From contig NZ_JUHG01000001.1 of NCBI RefSeq assembly GCF_000799715.1, forward strand, positions 186,001-250,000: a DNA stretch of 64,000 nt, written 5' to 3'. The position numbers were made by a program, and so were the translations under genes. The notes under the pieces are model-generated. The model did no database searches, was not told the origin of the DNA, and saw nothing but the letters and a program-made list of their open reading frames with translations. Of this stretch, positions 16,650 through 24,754 are shown piece by piece. Position 1 is the first letter of the stretch, and the number at the start of each line of letters is the position of its first letter. Source of the stretch: Martinezella rhizogenes (GTDB lineage: Bacteria > Pseudomonadota > Alphaproteobacteria > Rhizobiales > Rhizobiaceae).

Positions 16650-18040
16650 GCCACGGCCCTGGCGATCCGTTCCTCGTTCAAGTTCCGATAGCTGGCGCCG
16701 GGGTGCGGCGCTTGCAATCGAGGCCCCTTGCCACCGAGCTTTTCCCGCAAGGTTCCCTGACGATAATCCGTCTTATAGACGCCGCGCTTTTGCAGTTCCG
16801 GCACGAGCAGGTCGACAGCGTCCTCGAAGCTCTCCGGTGTGACGGCGTAGGCGAGATTGAAGCCGTCCACATCCGTATCCTCGACCCACTCCTGCAGGAG
16901 ATCGGCGACTGTTTGCGGCGAACCGACGAAGACCGGACCGAAGCCGCCGATGCCAACCCAATCCGCCATCTCGCGCACGGTCCAGACCTTGTCGGGGTCG
17001 ATGGTGGTGAAGGTTTCGACGGCGGATTGCACGGCGTTGGTATAGCGATGCCTGAGCGGTTCGTCGGGCGAGAACTGACCGAAATCGATGCCCGTCCAAC
17101 CGGAAATCAACGCCTGCGCGCCTTCGTAGGAGACGTACTTTCGGTATTCGTCGAACTTCTTTTTCGCCTCAGCATCGGTCTCGCCGAGGATCACAGTCTG
17201 CAGGTTGAAGGCTAAGATCTCGCGCGGATTGCGGCCGGCTTTGGCTGCCGCCTCGCGGACATTGGCGACATAACGCTTCAGCACCGGCTTCGATGGCGCA
17301 GCGACGAAGATGCATTCGGCATGCGCGCCGGCGAAATCCTTGCCACGGCTTGAGGCGCCAGCCTGATAGAGCACCGGCGTCCGCTGCGGCGACGGCTCGC
17401 TCAGATGAATGCCCGGCACGGTGAACTGCTTGCCGGAGTGATGGATCGGATGAACCTTTTCCGGATGGGTGAAGATGCCGGCCTCGCGATCGCGCACCAC
17501 GGCATCGTCCTCCCAGCTGCCTTCCCAGAGCTTGTAGCAGACCTCGAGATATTCCTCGGCGAGATCATAGCGATCGTCATGCTTCGTCTGTGCCGCCTGG
17601 CCGACATTCAGCGCGCCACTGTTCAGATAGGAGGTGACGATGTTCCAGCCGACGCGACCTTTGGTCAGGTGGTCGAGCGTCGAGATGCGGCGGGCGAAGG
17701 TATAGGGATGCTCGAAGGACAGCGACGCCGTCAGTCCAAAGCCGAGATGCTCGGTGACATAGGCCATGGTTGGAATGAGCTGCAGGGGATCGTTGACCGG
17801 TACTTGTGCCGAATGGCGAAGGGCCGCATCGACATTGCCGTTCAGCACATCGTAGACGCCGAGCACATCGGCGATGAACAGACCGTCGAACTTGCCACGT
17901 TCCAGCGTCTTGGCGAGATGGACCCAGTAGTCGAGATCCTTGTACTTCCACGACTGATCGCGCGGATGCCGCCAGAGGCCGGGCGACTGGTGACCGACAC
18001 AGTTCATATCGAAGGCGTTCAGCCTGATTTCGCGGCTCAT
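16643..18040 (-). CDS. NtaA/DmoA-family FMN-dependent monooxygenase
   Basis: 465 residues. Marks of the nitrilotriacetate/dimethylsulfide monooxygenase family: LNAFDMNCVGHQSPGLWRHP, GKFDGLFIADVLGVYD, TEHLGFGLTASLSFEHPY, TKGRVGWNIVTSYL, and PVLYQAGASSRG. It uses FMNH2 from a separate reductase to oxygenate a carbon next to S or N. It is the last gene of a minus-strand unit after the CUT2-type ATPase and permease genes, 37 bases after the permease stop, so transporter and enzyme are co-expressed. This suggests the importer brings in its substrate, or a precursor of it. Confidence 0.88.
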   Translation of the reverse strand: MSREIRLNAFDMNCVGHQSPGLWRHPRDQSWKYKDLDYWVHLAKTLERGKFDGLFIADVLGVYDVLNGNVDAALRHSAQVPVNDPLQLIPTMAYVTEHLGFGLTASLSFEHPYTFARRISTLDHLTKGRVGWNIVTSYLNSGALNVGQAAQTKHDDRYDLAEEYLEVCYKLWEGSWEDDAVVRDREAGIFTHPEKVHPIHHSGKQFTVPGIHLSEPSPQRTPVLYQAGASSRGKDFAGAHAECIFVAAPSKPVLKRYVANVREAAAKAGRNPREILAFNLQTVILGETDAEAKKKFDEYRKYVSYEGAQALISGWTGIDFGQFSPDEPLRHRYTNAVQSAVETFTTIDPDKVWTVREMADWVGIGGFGPVFVGSPQTVADLLQEWVEDTDVDGFNLAYAVTPESFEDAVDLLVPELQKRGVYKTDYRQGTLREKLGGKGPRLQAPHPGASYRNLNEERIARAVAR

Positions 18041-18076
18041 TTTCAGCTCCTTGTGGGGTCGGAGGTAGGCAGGATG

Positions 18077-19144
18077 TCAGGAGTTGGCGCGGCCGAGGCC
18101 GTAGGTCAGGGCGAGCGCTCCGACGAGCACGGCGCCCTTGACGAAATCCTGGGTGTAATAGGGGGCGTTCAGCATGGTCAGCCCGTTGAGCAGTACGCCG
18201 ACGAAGACCGCGCCGACGAGCGTACCGAGGACATTCGGACGGCGCAGGCCCAATACGGCAAAGCCGATCAGCGAGGCGGCGACTGCGTCCATCAACAGCG
18301 ACCCACCGGAAGAGACATCGCCGCGGCCGACGCGCGCGGCAATGACGATGCCGCCGAGCGAAGCGAGCGTGCCAGATATGACATAGGCCAGCGTCTTCAG
18401 CCGTGTCGTGGAGGCGCCTGCTAGCCGCGTCGCCACCTCGTTGCCGCCGGTGGCAAACAGCAGGCGGCCAATGCGGGTCCGCTCTGTCAATACGAAGAGC
18501 ACTAACGCCACTAGGATCATCAGAACGACGGAAACCGGCACGATGCCGAACAGGCTGTAGCGTCCGATCAGCAGAAATTGCGGATCGTAGCTGCCGGCGG
18601 CCTTGGAACCATCGGGCAGGATCAGTCCGGAGGAGATCGAGCGGCCGGCGGTCGGGATGAGCTGTAGGCCGGAGAGCAGGAACATCATCGACAGCGTCGC
18701 CAGCAGGTCCGGCACGCGCAGCCGGACAATGATGAAGGCATTGATCAGCCCGATCGCGGCGCCGAAGGCGAGCACCAGCGGTACGGTGGTATAGACATCG
18801 AGCTGCCAGACGATCATCGCATAACTTGCGGCCATGACGCTTGAGGCGGCGACCGCGCCGATAGAGAGATCGAAGCCTCCGACGGCAAGCGTCACCGTGA
18901 CACCCGCGCCAAGGATGGCGACGACGGAGACCGCCTGCAGGATGCTCATGAGGTTGTTGATGTTGATGAAGGCCGGCTGGGCGGCGGTGAAGCCGATGAT
19001 AAGTGCCACTAGCAGGATGAAGACCGCGCCGGAACGCAGGATGGTGCTGGCGCTGGTGAGCCAGCCGATTATCGGATGGGCGATTGCCGCCGTCTCGGTC
19101 CGTTCCGCCGGCTGTGGGAAGCTCTCATTGTCAACGGATGTCAT
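18077..19144 (-). CDS. Sugar-type (CUT2) ABC transporter permease, RbsC-like
   Basis: 355 residues with eight to ten membrane segments and the branched BPD_transp_2 signature: FININNLMSILQAVSVVAILGAG, VGGFDLSIGAVAA, VPDLLATLSMMFLLSG, and ATGGNEVATRLAGAS. It overlaps the ATPase gene by four bases (ATGA), so translation is coupled. RbsC-type permeases normally carry pentoses, autoinducer-2 or similar polyols. Its neighbours here are sulfur-type monooxygenases rather than sugar enzymes, which leaves the substrate open. Confidence 0.88.
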   Translation of the reverse strand: MTSVDNESFPQPAERTETAAIAHPIIGWLTSASTILRSGAVFILLVALIIGFTAAQPAFININNLMSILQAVSVVAILGAGVTVTLAVGGFDLSIGAVAASSVMAASYAMIVWQLDVYTTVPLVLAFGAAIGLINAFIIVRLRVPDLLATLSMMFLLSGLQLIPTAGRSISSGLILPDGSKAAGSYDPQFLLIGRYSLFGIVPVSVVLMILVALVLFVLTERTRIGRLLFATGGNEVATRLAGASTTRLKTLAYVISGTLASLGGIVIAARVGRGDVSSGGSLLMDAVAASLIGFAVLGLRRPNVLGTLVGAVFVGVLLNGLTMLNAPYYTQDFVKGAVLVGALALTYGLGRANS

Positions 19145-20622
19145 GCGGGGATGTCCTCAAGGGCGTCTGGGGTTGTCGCGCTGGCGACAGGGCTCAGGCT
19201 ATGCCGGTCGATCACGAGAATGCGGTCGGCCACTTCGTAGGCTTCCTCCGGGTCGGAGGTGGCAATCAGCGTGGCGCGATCGCTGCGGCTGCGTATGGCC
19301 TGGATGATGTCGTGCCGGGCGCCGACATCGACGCCCTGAAAGGGTTCATCGAGTAGCAGCAACCGGCTCTGCTCCGCTTCCCAGCGCGCCAAAACCACCT
19401 TCTGCTGGTTGCCGCCCGAGAGCGTCCAGACGGAGGCGAGGGGACCCGGGGCCTTGATCCGCAGACGGTCAATCGCCTTTTCCGCCTCCTGCCGCTCGCG
19501 ATTGCCGAAGAGGAGACCATTGGGGTACCAGCGGCTGAGATGCGGCAGGCTGATGGTGGCGGCGACCGAATTGCCGGGCCAGGCGGCAGGCATCAGCGAA
19601 GAGCGGTGACGGTCCTCCGCTGCCATGGCGACACCAGCGGCGATGGCCTGCGCCGGATTTTTTGGCCGATAAGGCTTGCCGTCGAGGTGCATCTCGCCTT
19701 CGGCAAGCTGGTTGAGGCCGAAGATTGCCGAGAGCAGGCGGCTCTTGCCCGCGCCGAGCACACCGGTAATGGCGACGACCTCACCCTCCCTAAGCGAGAG
19801 ATCGAATGGAATGGCGTTCGGCACCAGGCGTGCATTGCGTATTTCGAAGACCGGCTTCCCGCCGATATCGCGTGCGCCCGGCCGCGCCGATTCCAGTTTA
19901 CGGCCGATCATGGTCTCGATGGCGGCGGGAAAATCGATCGGGCGCGTGAAGGAGCCGACAACGCGGCCACCGCGCATGACCAGTGCACGATCGGCGATCG
20001 CATCAAGATCCGCCGTACGATGGGAGATATAGAGGATAGCCAGCCCCTGGCTTTTCAACCGCAGCAAAATATCGAACAGCCGACGGCTTTCCTGCCCCGA
20101 AAGGCTTGCTGTGGGTTCATCGAGGATCAGCAGGTCGGCTTGATCGGCCAGTGCACGCGCAACCGCCACCAATTGCCGATCTGCTGCCGGCAGGTCGCCG
20201 AAGTCCCGGTCGAGTGGCAGGGAAAAGCCCGCGACGTCCAATATGGCTTGCGCTCTGGCGCGGATGCCGGCGCGCGAAACGAAGAACGGCATCCGGCGAT
20301 CCGCGTAGCGCGGTAGCAGCAATGCGTCCGCCACCGTGAGACCGGGAGCGCCGACAAGGTCGGTCGACTGATGGACGGTGACAACACCGGCTTTGGTCGC
20401 CTCTGCGGGGGTCGCCGGCGCGAAGCCATGTCCCTTGAACCGGATATTGCCTCCGTCAGCGGCCAGCGAGCCAGCCAGTATCTTCACCAGCGTCGATTTG
20501 CCGGCGCCGTTTGCGCCCATCAAGGCGACAATCTCACCGCGATCGATGGACAGCGTCGCATCGGCAAGCGCACGCGTCGAACCAAAGTTGCGCGTCAGAT
20601 TTTCGACTTGGAGCAGGGGCAT
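19141..20622 (-). CDS. Sugar-type (CUT2) ABC transporter ATP-binding protein, RbsA-like
   Basis: 493 residues with two ATPase domains in tandem. The N-terminal one has Walker A GANGAGKST (about 36) and Walker B LLILDEPTASL, with a degenerate signature (DLPAADRQLVAVARAL). The C-terminal one has an altered Walker A (GVLGAGKSRLL), a full signature LSGGNQQKVVLARW and LLLLDEPFQGVDVGAR. The asymmetry is normal for this family. It starts the minus-strand unit, divergent from the binding-protein gene, so all three importer components share one intergenic control region. Confidence 0.9.
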   Translation of the reverse strand: MPLLQVENLTRNFGSTRALADATLSIDRGEIVALMGANGAGKSTLVKILAGSLAADGGNIRFKGHGFAPATPAEATKAGVVTVHQSTDLVGAPGLTVADALLLPRYADRRMPFFVSRAGIRARAQAILDVAGFSLPLDRDFGDLPAADRQLVAVARALADQADLLILDEPTASLSGQESRRLFDILLRLKSQGLAILYISHRTADLDAIADRALVMRGGRVVGSFTRPIDFPAAIETMIGRKLESARPGARDIGGKPVFEIRNARLVPNAIPFDLSLREGEVVAITGVLGAGKSRLLSAIFGLNQLAEGEMHLDGKPYRPKNPAQAIAAGVAMAAEDRHRSSLMPAAWPGNSVAATISLPHLSRWYPNGLLFGNRERQEAEKAIDRLRIKAPGPLASVWTLSGGNQQKVVLARWEAEQSRLLLLDEPFQGVDVGARHDIIQAIRSRSDRATLIATSDPEEAYEVADRILVIDRHSLSPVASATTPDALEDIPA

Positions 20623-20758
20623 GCAGTCTTTCCGGTTTCACCCGATAATGCCCCGGGGCGCCACCGAACTTCCAGGCACGCCATTTCCGGGACAAAGCCG
20701 AAGATGGAACAAAGAATCTCCGGAAGCGGCAAAATTCAGATCATTTACTCTACTAAAA

Positions 20759-20785
20759 ACATAGAGATTATTTCTAATAGATTGA
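20759..20785. promoter_or_regulatory. AT-rich ATAGA element in divergent importer promoter
   Basis: The 225-bp gap between the ATPase and binding-protein genes has one AT-rich island, with CATAGAGATTAT at 20760-20770 followed by CTAATAGATTGA. It resembles elements upstream of the genes at 4238 and 24544. It probably contains one or both divergent promoters. Regulator unknown; a CysB/Cbl-type factor is a guess from the sulfur context. Confidence 0.3.
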
Positions 20786-20847
20786 CGCGTCGCCGGGAAC
20801 ACGTTGCCCATCAGACGATGCTTTCGATCGACCAAAGGAACACGACG

Positions 20848-21894
20848 ATGAAATCTCTCGCACGGCTCGCTCTGTCTGCTGCCGTCATTCCATTCGTCTT
20901 CTTGCAGCCGGCCCATGCCGATGGCATCGCTGGCGCACCGGCCCCCTTCGACAAGGGCGGCGTCAAGCTGGCGCTGATCAGCTATATCTCCGCCGGTGAC
21001 TTCTTCCAGGCCTATCAGGCGGGCGCGGAAGCGCAGGCCAAGGCGCTCGGCATCGATCTGCGCGTGTTCCCCGGCCGCCAGGATGCAGCCGAACAGCGCG
21101 AGCAGATCCTCCAGGCCGTCAATCTTGGCGTCAGCGGCATCGTCATCGATCATGGCCTGCCGGAATCGCTTGGTGACGTCGTGCAGCAGGCGCTCGACAA
21201 GGGCATCAAGGTCGTCGCCTTCGACGTCAACCTCAACAATCCGAAGATCCCGCAAGTCGAGCAGAGCGACCATGAGCTGGCGCAGCAGGCGCTCGATCAG
21301 GTGGTGAAGGACAACGGCAAGAGCTTTGCTGCCGGCTATGTCTATGTGGCAGGATTCGCGCCACTCGACCGTCGCAACGAGGTCTGGGACAAGTTCAAGG
21401 CCGCCAATCCCGGTGTCGTCGAAAAGGCGCGCTTCGGCAATGTCAGCGACACGACCGCCACCAGCACCGCCGATCAGGCCAAGGCCGTATTGACCGCCAA
21501 TCCGGATATCAAGGTGGTGTTCGCGCCCTATGACGAATTCGCTCGCGGCGTGAAGCTTGCCGCGGGCGACCTCGGCATCTCCGACAAGATCAAGATCTAT
21601 TCCGCCGACGTTTCGACGGCCGATATCCAGGAAATCGTCGAGCCGGGTAGCCCCTGGGTCGCGACGGCCGCCACCAATCCCGCCGTCGTCGGCGCGGTTT
21701 CCATCCGTGCGGCAGCCCTGCAGATTGCCGGACAGGATGTTCCGCACCAGATCACCGTCAAGCCGACGCTCCTGACGCAGGAAAGCCTGCGCGCGGCCGG
21801 CGTGAAGACCATCGAGGATCTGGCTACCAAGATTCCGGCCTTCAGCACCAGCGACGCGGTAACGGCAAGCTGGATTCCAGCCAAGCTGTTCTAA
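20848..21894 (+). CDS. Sugar-type (CUT2) ABC substrate-binding protein, RbsB-like
   Basis: 348 residues from ATG 20848, with AAAGGA upstream; the frame is open further 5' but that part has no ribosome site. A signal peptide ends at PAHA. The periplasmic-binding-protein-4 fold shows as VKLALISYISAGDFFQAYQAGAEAQAKALG, GVSGIVIDHG, KVVAFDVNLNNP and NPDIKVVFAPYDEFARGVKLA. It is divergent from the ATPase and permease genes and co-directional with the DszC-like flavoprotein. The ligand is unclear: the fold suggests a sugar or polyol, the neighbours an organosulfur compound. Confidence 0.87.
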   Translation: MKSLARLALSAAVIPFVFLQPAHADGIAGAPAPFDKGGVKLALISYISAGDFFQAYQAGAEAQAKALGIDLRVFPGRQDAAEQREQILQAVNLGVSGIVIDHGLPESLGDVVQQALDKGIKVVAFDVNLNNPKIPQVEQSDHELAQQALDQVVKDNGKSFAAGYVYVAGFAPLDRRNEVWDKFKAANPGVVEKARFGNVSDTTATSTADQAKAVLTANPDIKVVFAPYDEFARGVKLAAGDLGISDKIKIYSADVSTADIQEIVEPGSPWVATAATNPAVVGAVSIRAAALQIAGQDVPHQITVKPTLLTQESLRAAGVKTIEDLATKIPAFSTSDAVTASWIPAKLF

Positions 21895-21980
21895 GCACGG
21901 CAACAGGACTTATGCGGCGGGTCATTTTCGGTTCCGCCGCATCCATCACTTCAAGCGATCGATGGATCGGGAGTTCCCAC

Positions 21981-23192
21981 ATGAGCAAATCCAATGTCGT
22001 CTTCGCCACCAGCCATGGCACCGGACGGGACGCACTATTTTCAACCGCAACGGAGATTTCCGCCGATTTCGCCAAGCGTGCGGCCGAACTCGATCGCGAA
22101 GGGCTGCCGCCGCTGAAGGAGATCATCCGGCTCAAGAACTCCGGCCTCCTCAACGCGCTGCATGCGCCGCAGATCGGCGGCGGCGGACTGAACTGGGTCG
22201 ACGCGCTGAAGCTGGTGCGCATCATCTCGCGCGGCGAAAGCTCGCTCGGCCAGCTTCTCGGCTACCACTTCGTCAATAGCCAATATATCTATTGGGCGCT
22301 CGACGATGCCGAACGCGCTCATGCGCTCGGCGCCGAGACAGTGGCGAAGAATTACTATTGGGGTGCCGCCGTCAATCCGCGTGATCCGGGCCTCGAGCTT
22401 ACGCGGCGTGGCAGCGCCTATGTGCTCAACGGCCGCAAGTCCTTCTCGACGGCGGCCCATATCTCCGACTACATCAACGCCAATGCAGCACTTGACGGCA
22501 AGGTCGCCAGCTTCGCCGTGCCGACCAATCGGCCGGGCTATATCGCCAATGACGATTGGGACAATATCGGCCAGCGGCTGTCCGACAGCGGCACCGTCGA
22601 GTTTCGCGATTTCCCTGTTTATGAAGAGGACTTCATCGCGCCGCCCGCCGCACCGGATGCACCGCCGCCGGTGTTGTCGACCTTCAACACCCCGCTGATC
22701 CAGCTCGTCTTCGTCAATTTCTATCTCGGCACGGCCGAAGGTGCGCTCGAAGCCGCACTCGACTATGTACGCACGACGACGCGGCCCTGGATCACCTCCG
22801 GCGTCGAGAGGGCTTCCGATGATCCTTATATTCTTGAGCGGGTCGGAGAGTTCGCTGCGGCGCTGAAAGCTTCGGCCGCCCTTGCCGACAGCGCTGCCGA
22901 AGCCGTCCAGGCGGCTCTTTCTCGGGGCTGGGATGTCACAGCTCGGGAACGTGGTGAAGCGGCGGCGGAAGCCTATGCGGCAAAGGTGCATGCCACCAAT
23001 GTTTCGCTCGACATCACCTCGCGTGTCTTCGAACTGACCGGCGCCCGGTCCACCGCGTCGAGCTACCGGTTCGACCGCTTCTGGCGCAACGTCCGCACCC
23101 ACACGCTGCACGATCCAGTGTTCTACAAGGCCAAGGAGGTCGGTGAGTTCGTCTTGAATGGCAAGATCCCGACCGTCAGCCTCTATAGCTGA
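21981..23192 (+). CDS. Acyl-CoA-dehydrogenase-fold flavin monooxygenase, DszC/SfnB-like
   Basis: 403 residues from ATG 21981 (CGGGAG upstream); the frame is open 23 codons further 5'. The acyl-CoA dehydrogenase fold is used here as a group D flavin monooxygenase: SRGESSLGQLLGYHFVN, YVLNGRKSFSTAAHISDYI, WDNIGQRLSDSGTVEF, RPWITSGVERASDDPYI and the terminal RFDRFWRNVRTHTLHDPV typical of DszC and SfnB. No catalytic glutamate for acyl-CoA oxidation is evident. Members oxidise sulfides or sulfones with FMNH2. It follows the binding-protein gene by 86 bases and ends at a strong terminator. Confidence 0.85.
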   Translation: MSKSNVVFATSHGTGRDALFSTATEISADFAKRAAELDREGLPPLKEIIRLKNSGLLNALHAPQIGGGGLNWVDALKLVRIISRGESSLGQLLGYHFVNSQYIYWALDDAERAHALGAETVAKNYYWGAAVNPRDPGLELTRRGSAYVLNGRKSFSTAAHISDYINANAALDGKVASFAVPTNRPGYIANDDWDNIGQRLSDSGTVEFRDFPVYEEDFIAPPAAPDAPPPVLSTFNTPLIQLVFVNFYLGTAEGALEAALDYVRTTTRPWITSGVERASDDPYILERVGEFAAALKASAALADSAAEAVQAALSRGWDVTARERGEAAAEAYAAKVHATNVSLDITSRVFELTGARSTASSYRFDRFWRNVRTHTLHDPVFYKAKEVGEFVLNGKIPTVSLYS

Positions 23193-23218
23193 TCAGCATC
23201 CTCCCAAGATGCATGAAG

Positions 23219-23252
23219 AAAGGCCCGTTCCGGTTTCCGGAGCGGGCCTTTT
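23219..23252 (+). terminator. Rho-independent terminator
   Basis: AGGCCCG (23221-23227) pairs with CGGGCCT (23243-23249), extended by CCGG/CCGG around a 3-base loop, with flanking A-run and a TTTT end. It lies 30 bases after the DszC-like gene and separates it from the convergent sfnB. The A-run before it makes it usable in both directions. Confidence 0.88.
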
Positions 23253-23326
23253 CGTTGGGAGCTTAGAAGAAATTCCAGGAAAAGTGCGTAGCGGTTTTCC
23301 GTCCGGAATTGCGTAAAAACAAAAGG

Positions 23327-24544
23327 CTAGAGCGCACCGTTCTTCGGCGGTGTCACGCCGTTCAGGTGATAATTGCCGACCACATGATATTTCCAGCGCA
23401 CGGGATCGTGCAGCGTGTGAGTGCGCGCATTGCGCCAATGGCGATCGAGATTGAGACCGACGCGGACGGACGACGTACCGGCGAGCTCGAACAGTGTGTT
23501 CGATGCCTCCAGCGCAATCTCCGTCGTCAACACCTTGGCGGTCGCAACAGCAAGCGTCGCCGCCACCACATTCGCTTCGCTCGGGTCGATCTGGGCGATG
23601 TCGACCTTCCGTCCGGCGCGTTCGACGACAGCCGTGGCCGCCTCGAGGCGAATGGCGATCTGCCCGACCTTCGCGATAGTCAGTGGATCGTCGGAGGCAC
23701 GCTCGACACCGCTATTCATCCAGGGACGTGCGTTCGTCTTCACGAATTCGACCGTCTCTGCAAAGGCGGCGCGGGCGATACCGAGATCGATGCCGGCATG
23801 AATAATCTGCCCGACGGAACCAATCGTTGTGGGACGTTCGAAGCCCTTGTGATGGGAGACGACCGCGTCGGCTCGCACATAGACATTGTTGAGGATCGTG
23901 GTGCCGCTGCCGGTTGTCCGCTGGCCGAAGCCATCCCAATCGTCGACGATCTCAATACCCTCGGTGCTGCGAGGCACGAAGGACATGGTCAGCCGCTCCT
24001 CATCGTCCAGCGCGAATACCGTGATCCAATCGGCGAAGATGACGCCGGTTGAATAATATTTGCGGCCATTGATCCTGTAGCCAAGCCCCTCGCGGGTAAT
24101 GCGGGTATTGTAGTGGCCGACGGTCTTGGTCCCCTTTTCGGACAGGGCATTGCCAAAGCGGTCGCCCGCAAGCGCCCGACCGAAGAAGAAGCGCTTCTGC
24201 TCCTCGCTGCCGTCCACTCGCAGGGCTTCCAGAATATAGAAATGATTTTGCGGTATCTGCCCGATCGAACCGTCGGCTTCGGCGAGAATGGCAGTCACCT
24301 CGGCCAGGATCGCGTTGGAGACATCGAGCCCGCCATATTCGGAGGGGACGGTGATCGAAAGCAGGCCAGATTGCGATAGCGCGTCGAGCTCGGCATGCGG
24401 CAGCAGCCGGTCGATATCGCGGCTGGAGGCGGATTCGGCGAATTGTTTCGCCAGCACGCGCGCCGTCGCGATCGCCTCTTCCTCGCTCGCCAGTCGGACT
24501 GCCACGGGGCGAATTCGATCCGTCTGTTGCACCGCTAGATCCAT
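23327..24544 (-). CDS. sfnB: SfnB-family sulfur acquisition oxidoreductase
   Basis: 405 residues of the acyl-CoA dehydrogenase fold in the SfnB branch: SIGQIPQNHFYILEAL, LSEKGTKTVGHYNTRI, YRINGRKYYSTGVIFADWI, VDDWDGFGQRTTGSGT, RPWMNSGVERASDDPLT, and LNLDRHWRNARTHTLHDPVRWK. SfnB works with FMNH2-dependent monooxygenases in dimethylsulfone and related sulfur use under sulfate limitation. It is convergent with the related DszC-like gene and has its own upstream region with an AT-rich element. Exact substrate unknown. Confidence 0.85.
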   Translation of the reverse strand: MDLAVQQTDRIRPVAVRLASEEEAIATARVLAKQFAESASSRDIDRLLPHAELDALSQSGLLSITVPSEYGGLDVSNAILAEVTAILAEADGSIGQIPQNHFYILEALRVDGSEEQKRFFFGRALAGDRFGNALSEKGTKTVGHYNTRITREGLGYRINGRKYYSTGVIFADWITVFALDDEERLTMSFVPRSTEGIEIVDDWDGFGQRTTGSGTTILNNVYVRADAVVSHHKGFERPTTIGSVGQIIHAGIDLGIARAAFAETVEFVKTNARPWMNSGVERASDDPLTIAKVGQIAIRLEAATAVVERAGRKVDIAQIDPSEANVVAATLAVATAKVLTTEIALEASNTLFELAGTSSVRVGLNLDRHWRNARTHTLHDPVRWKYHVVGNYHLNGVTPPKNGAL

Positions 24545-24610
24545 CTGAGCTCTCCTAATTTCAGCGGCCTATGGGTGCAGGATGTCAGCGCCGAAGATAA
24601 GGGCGTAAAT

Positions 24611-24628
24611 TCTATAGATATACTGCAT
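24611..24628 (-). promoter_or_regulatory. AT-rich TCTATAGATAT element upstream of sfnB
   Basis: TCTATAGATATACTGCAT lies about 67-84 bases before the sfnB start, in an AT-rich part of the 210-bp gap. TCTATAGA is a perfect 8-bp palindrome. It shares the TATAGA core with the element before the gene at 4238. Candidate binding site or promoter; inferred only. Confidence 0.35.
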
Positions 24629-24718
24629 TATGAAAAGTTTTTCGGCCGACAGCGCCGAGAATCATCTGCACGCATTGACGGCGGTGGATTGCTGAAAAAT
24701 GGCTCGTAGCGTTGGCAG

Positions 24719-24747
24719 CTGGAGAGCAAACGATGTTTGCCCTCCAG
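24719..24747 (-). terminator. Hairpin after gcd
   Basis: CTGGAG-A-GCAAAC (24719-24731) pairs with GTTTGC-C-CTCCAG (24735-24747) with one A-C mismatch and a 3-base loop, eight bases beyond the gcd stop on the minus strand. A T-run on the minus strand is about 15 bases farther on. Likely the end of the gcd transcript. Confidence 0.65.
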
Positions 24748-24754
24748 TTACAAT

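Noticed and set aside
19540..20316. 258-codon plus-strand frame within the RbsA-like region
   Set aside because: Antisense to the RbsA-like ATPase, which has complete Walker and signature motifs; no sign of an independent gene.
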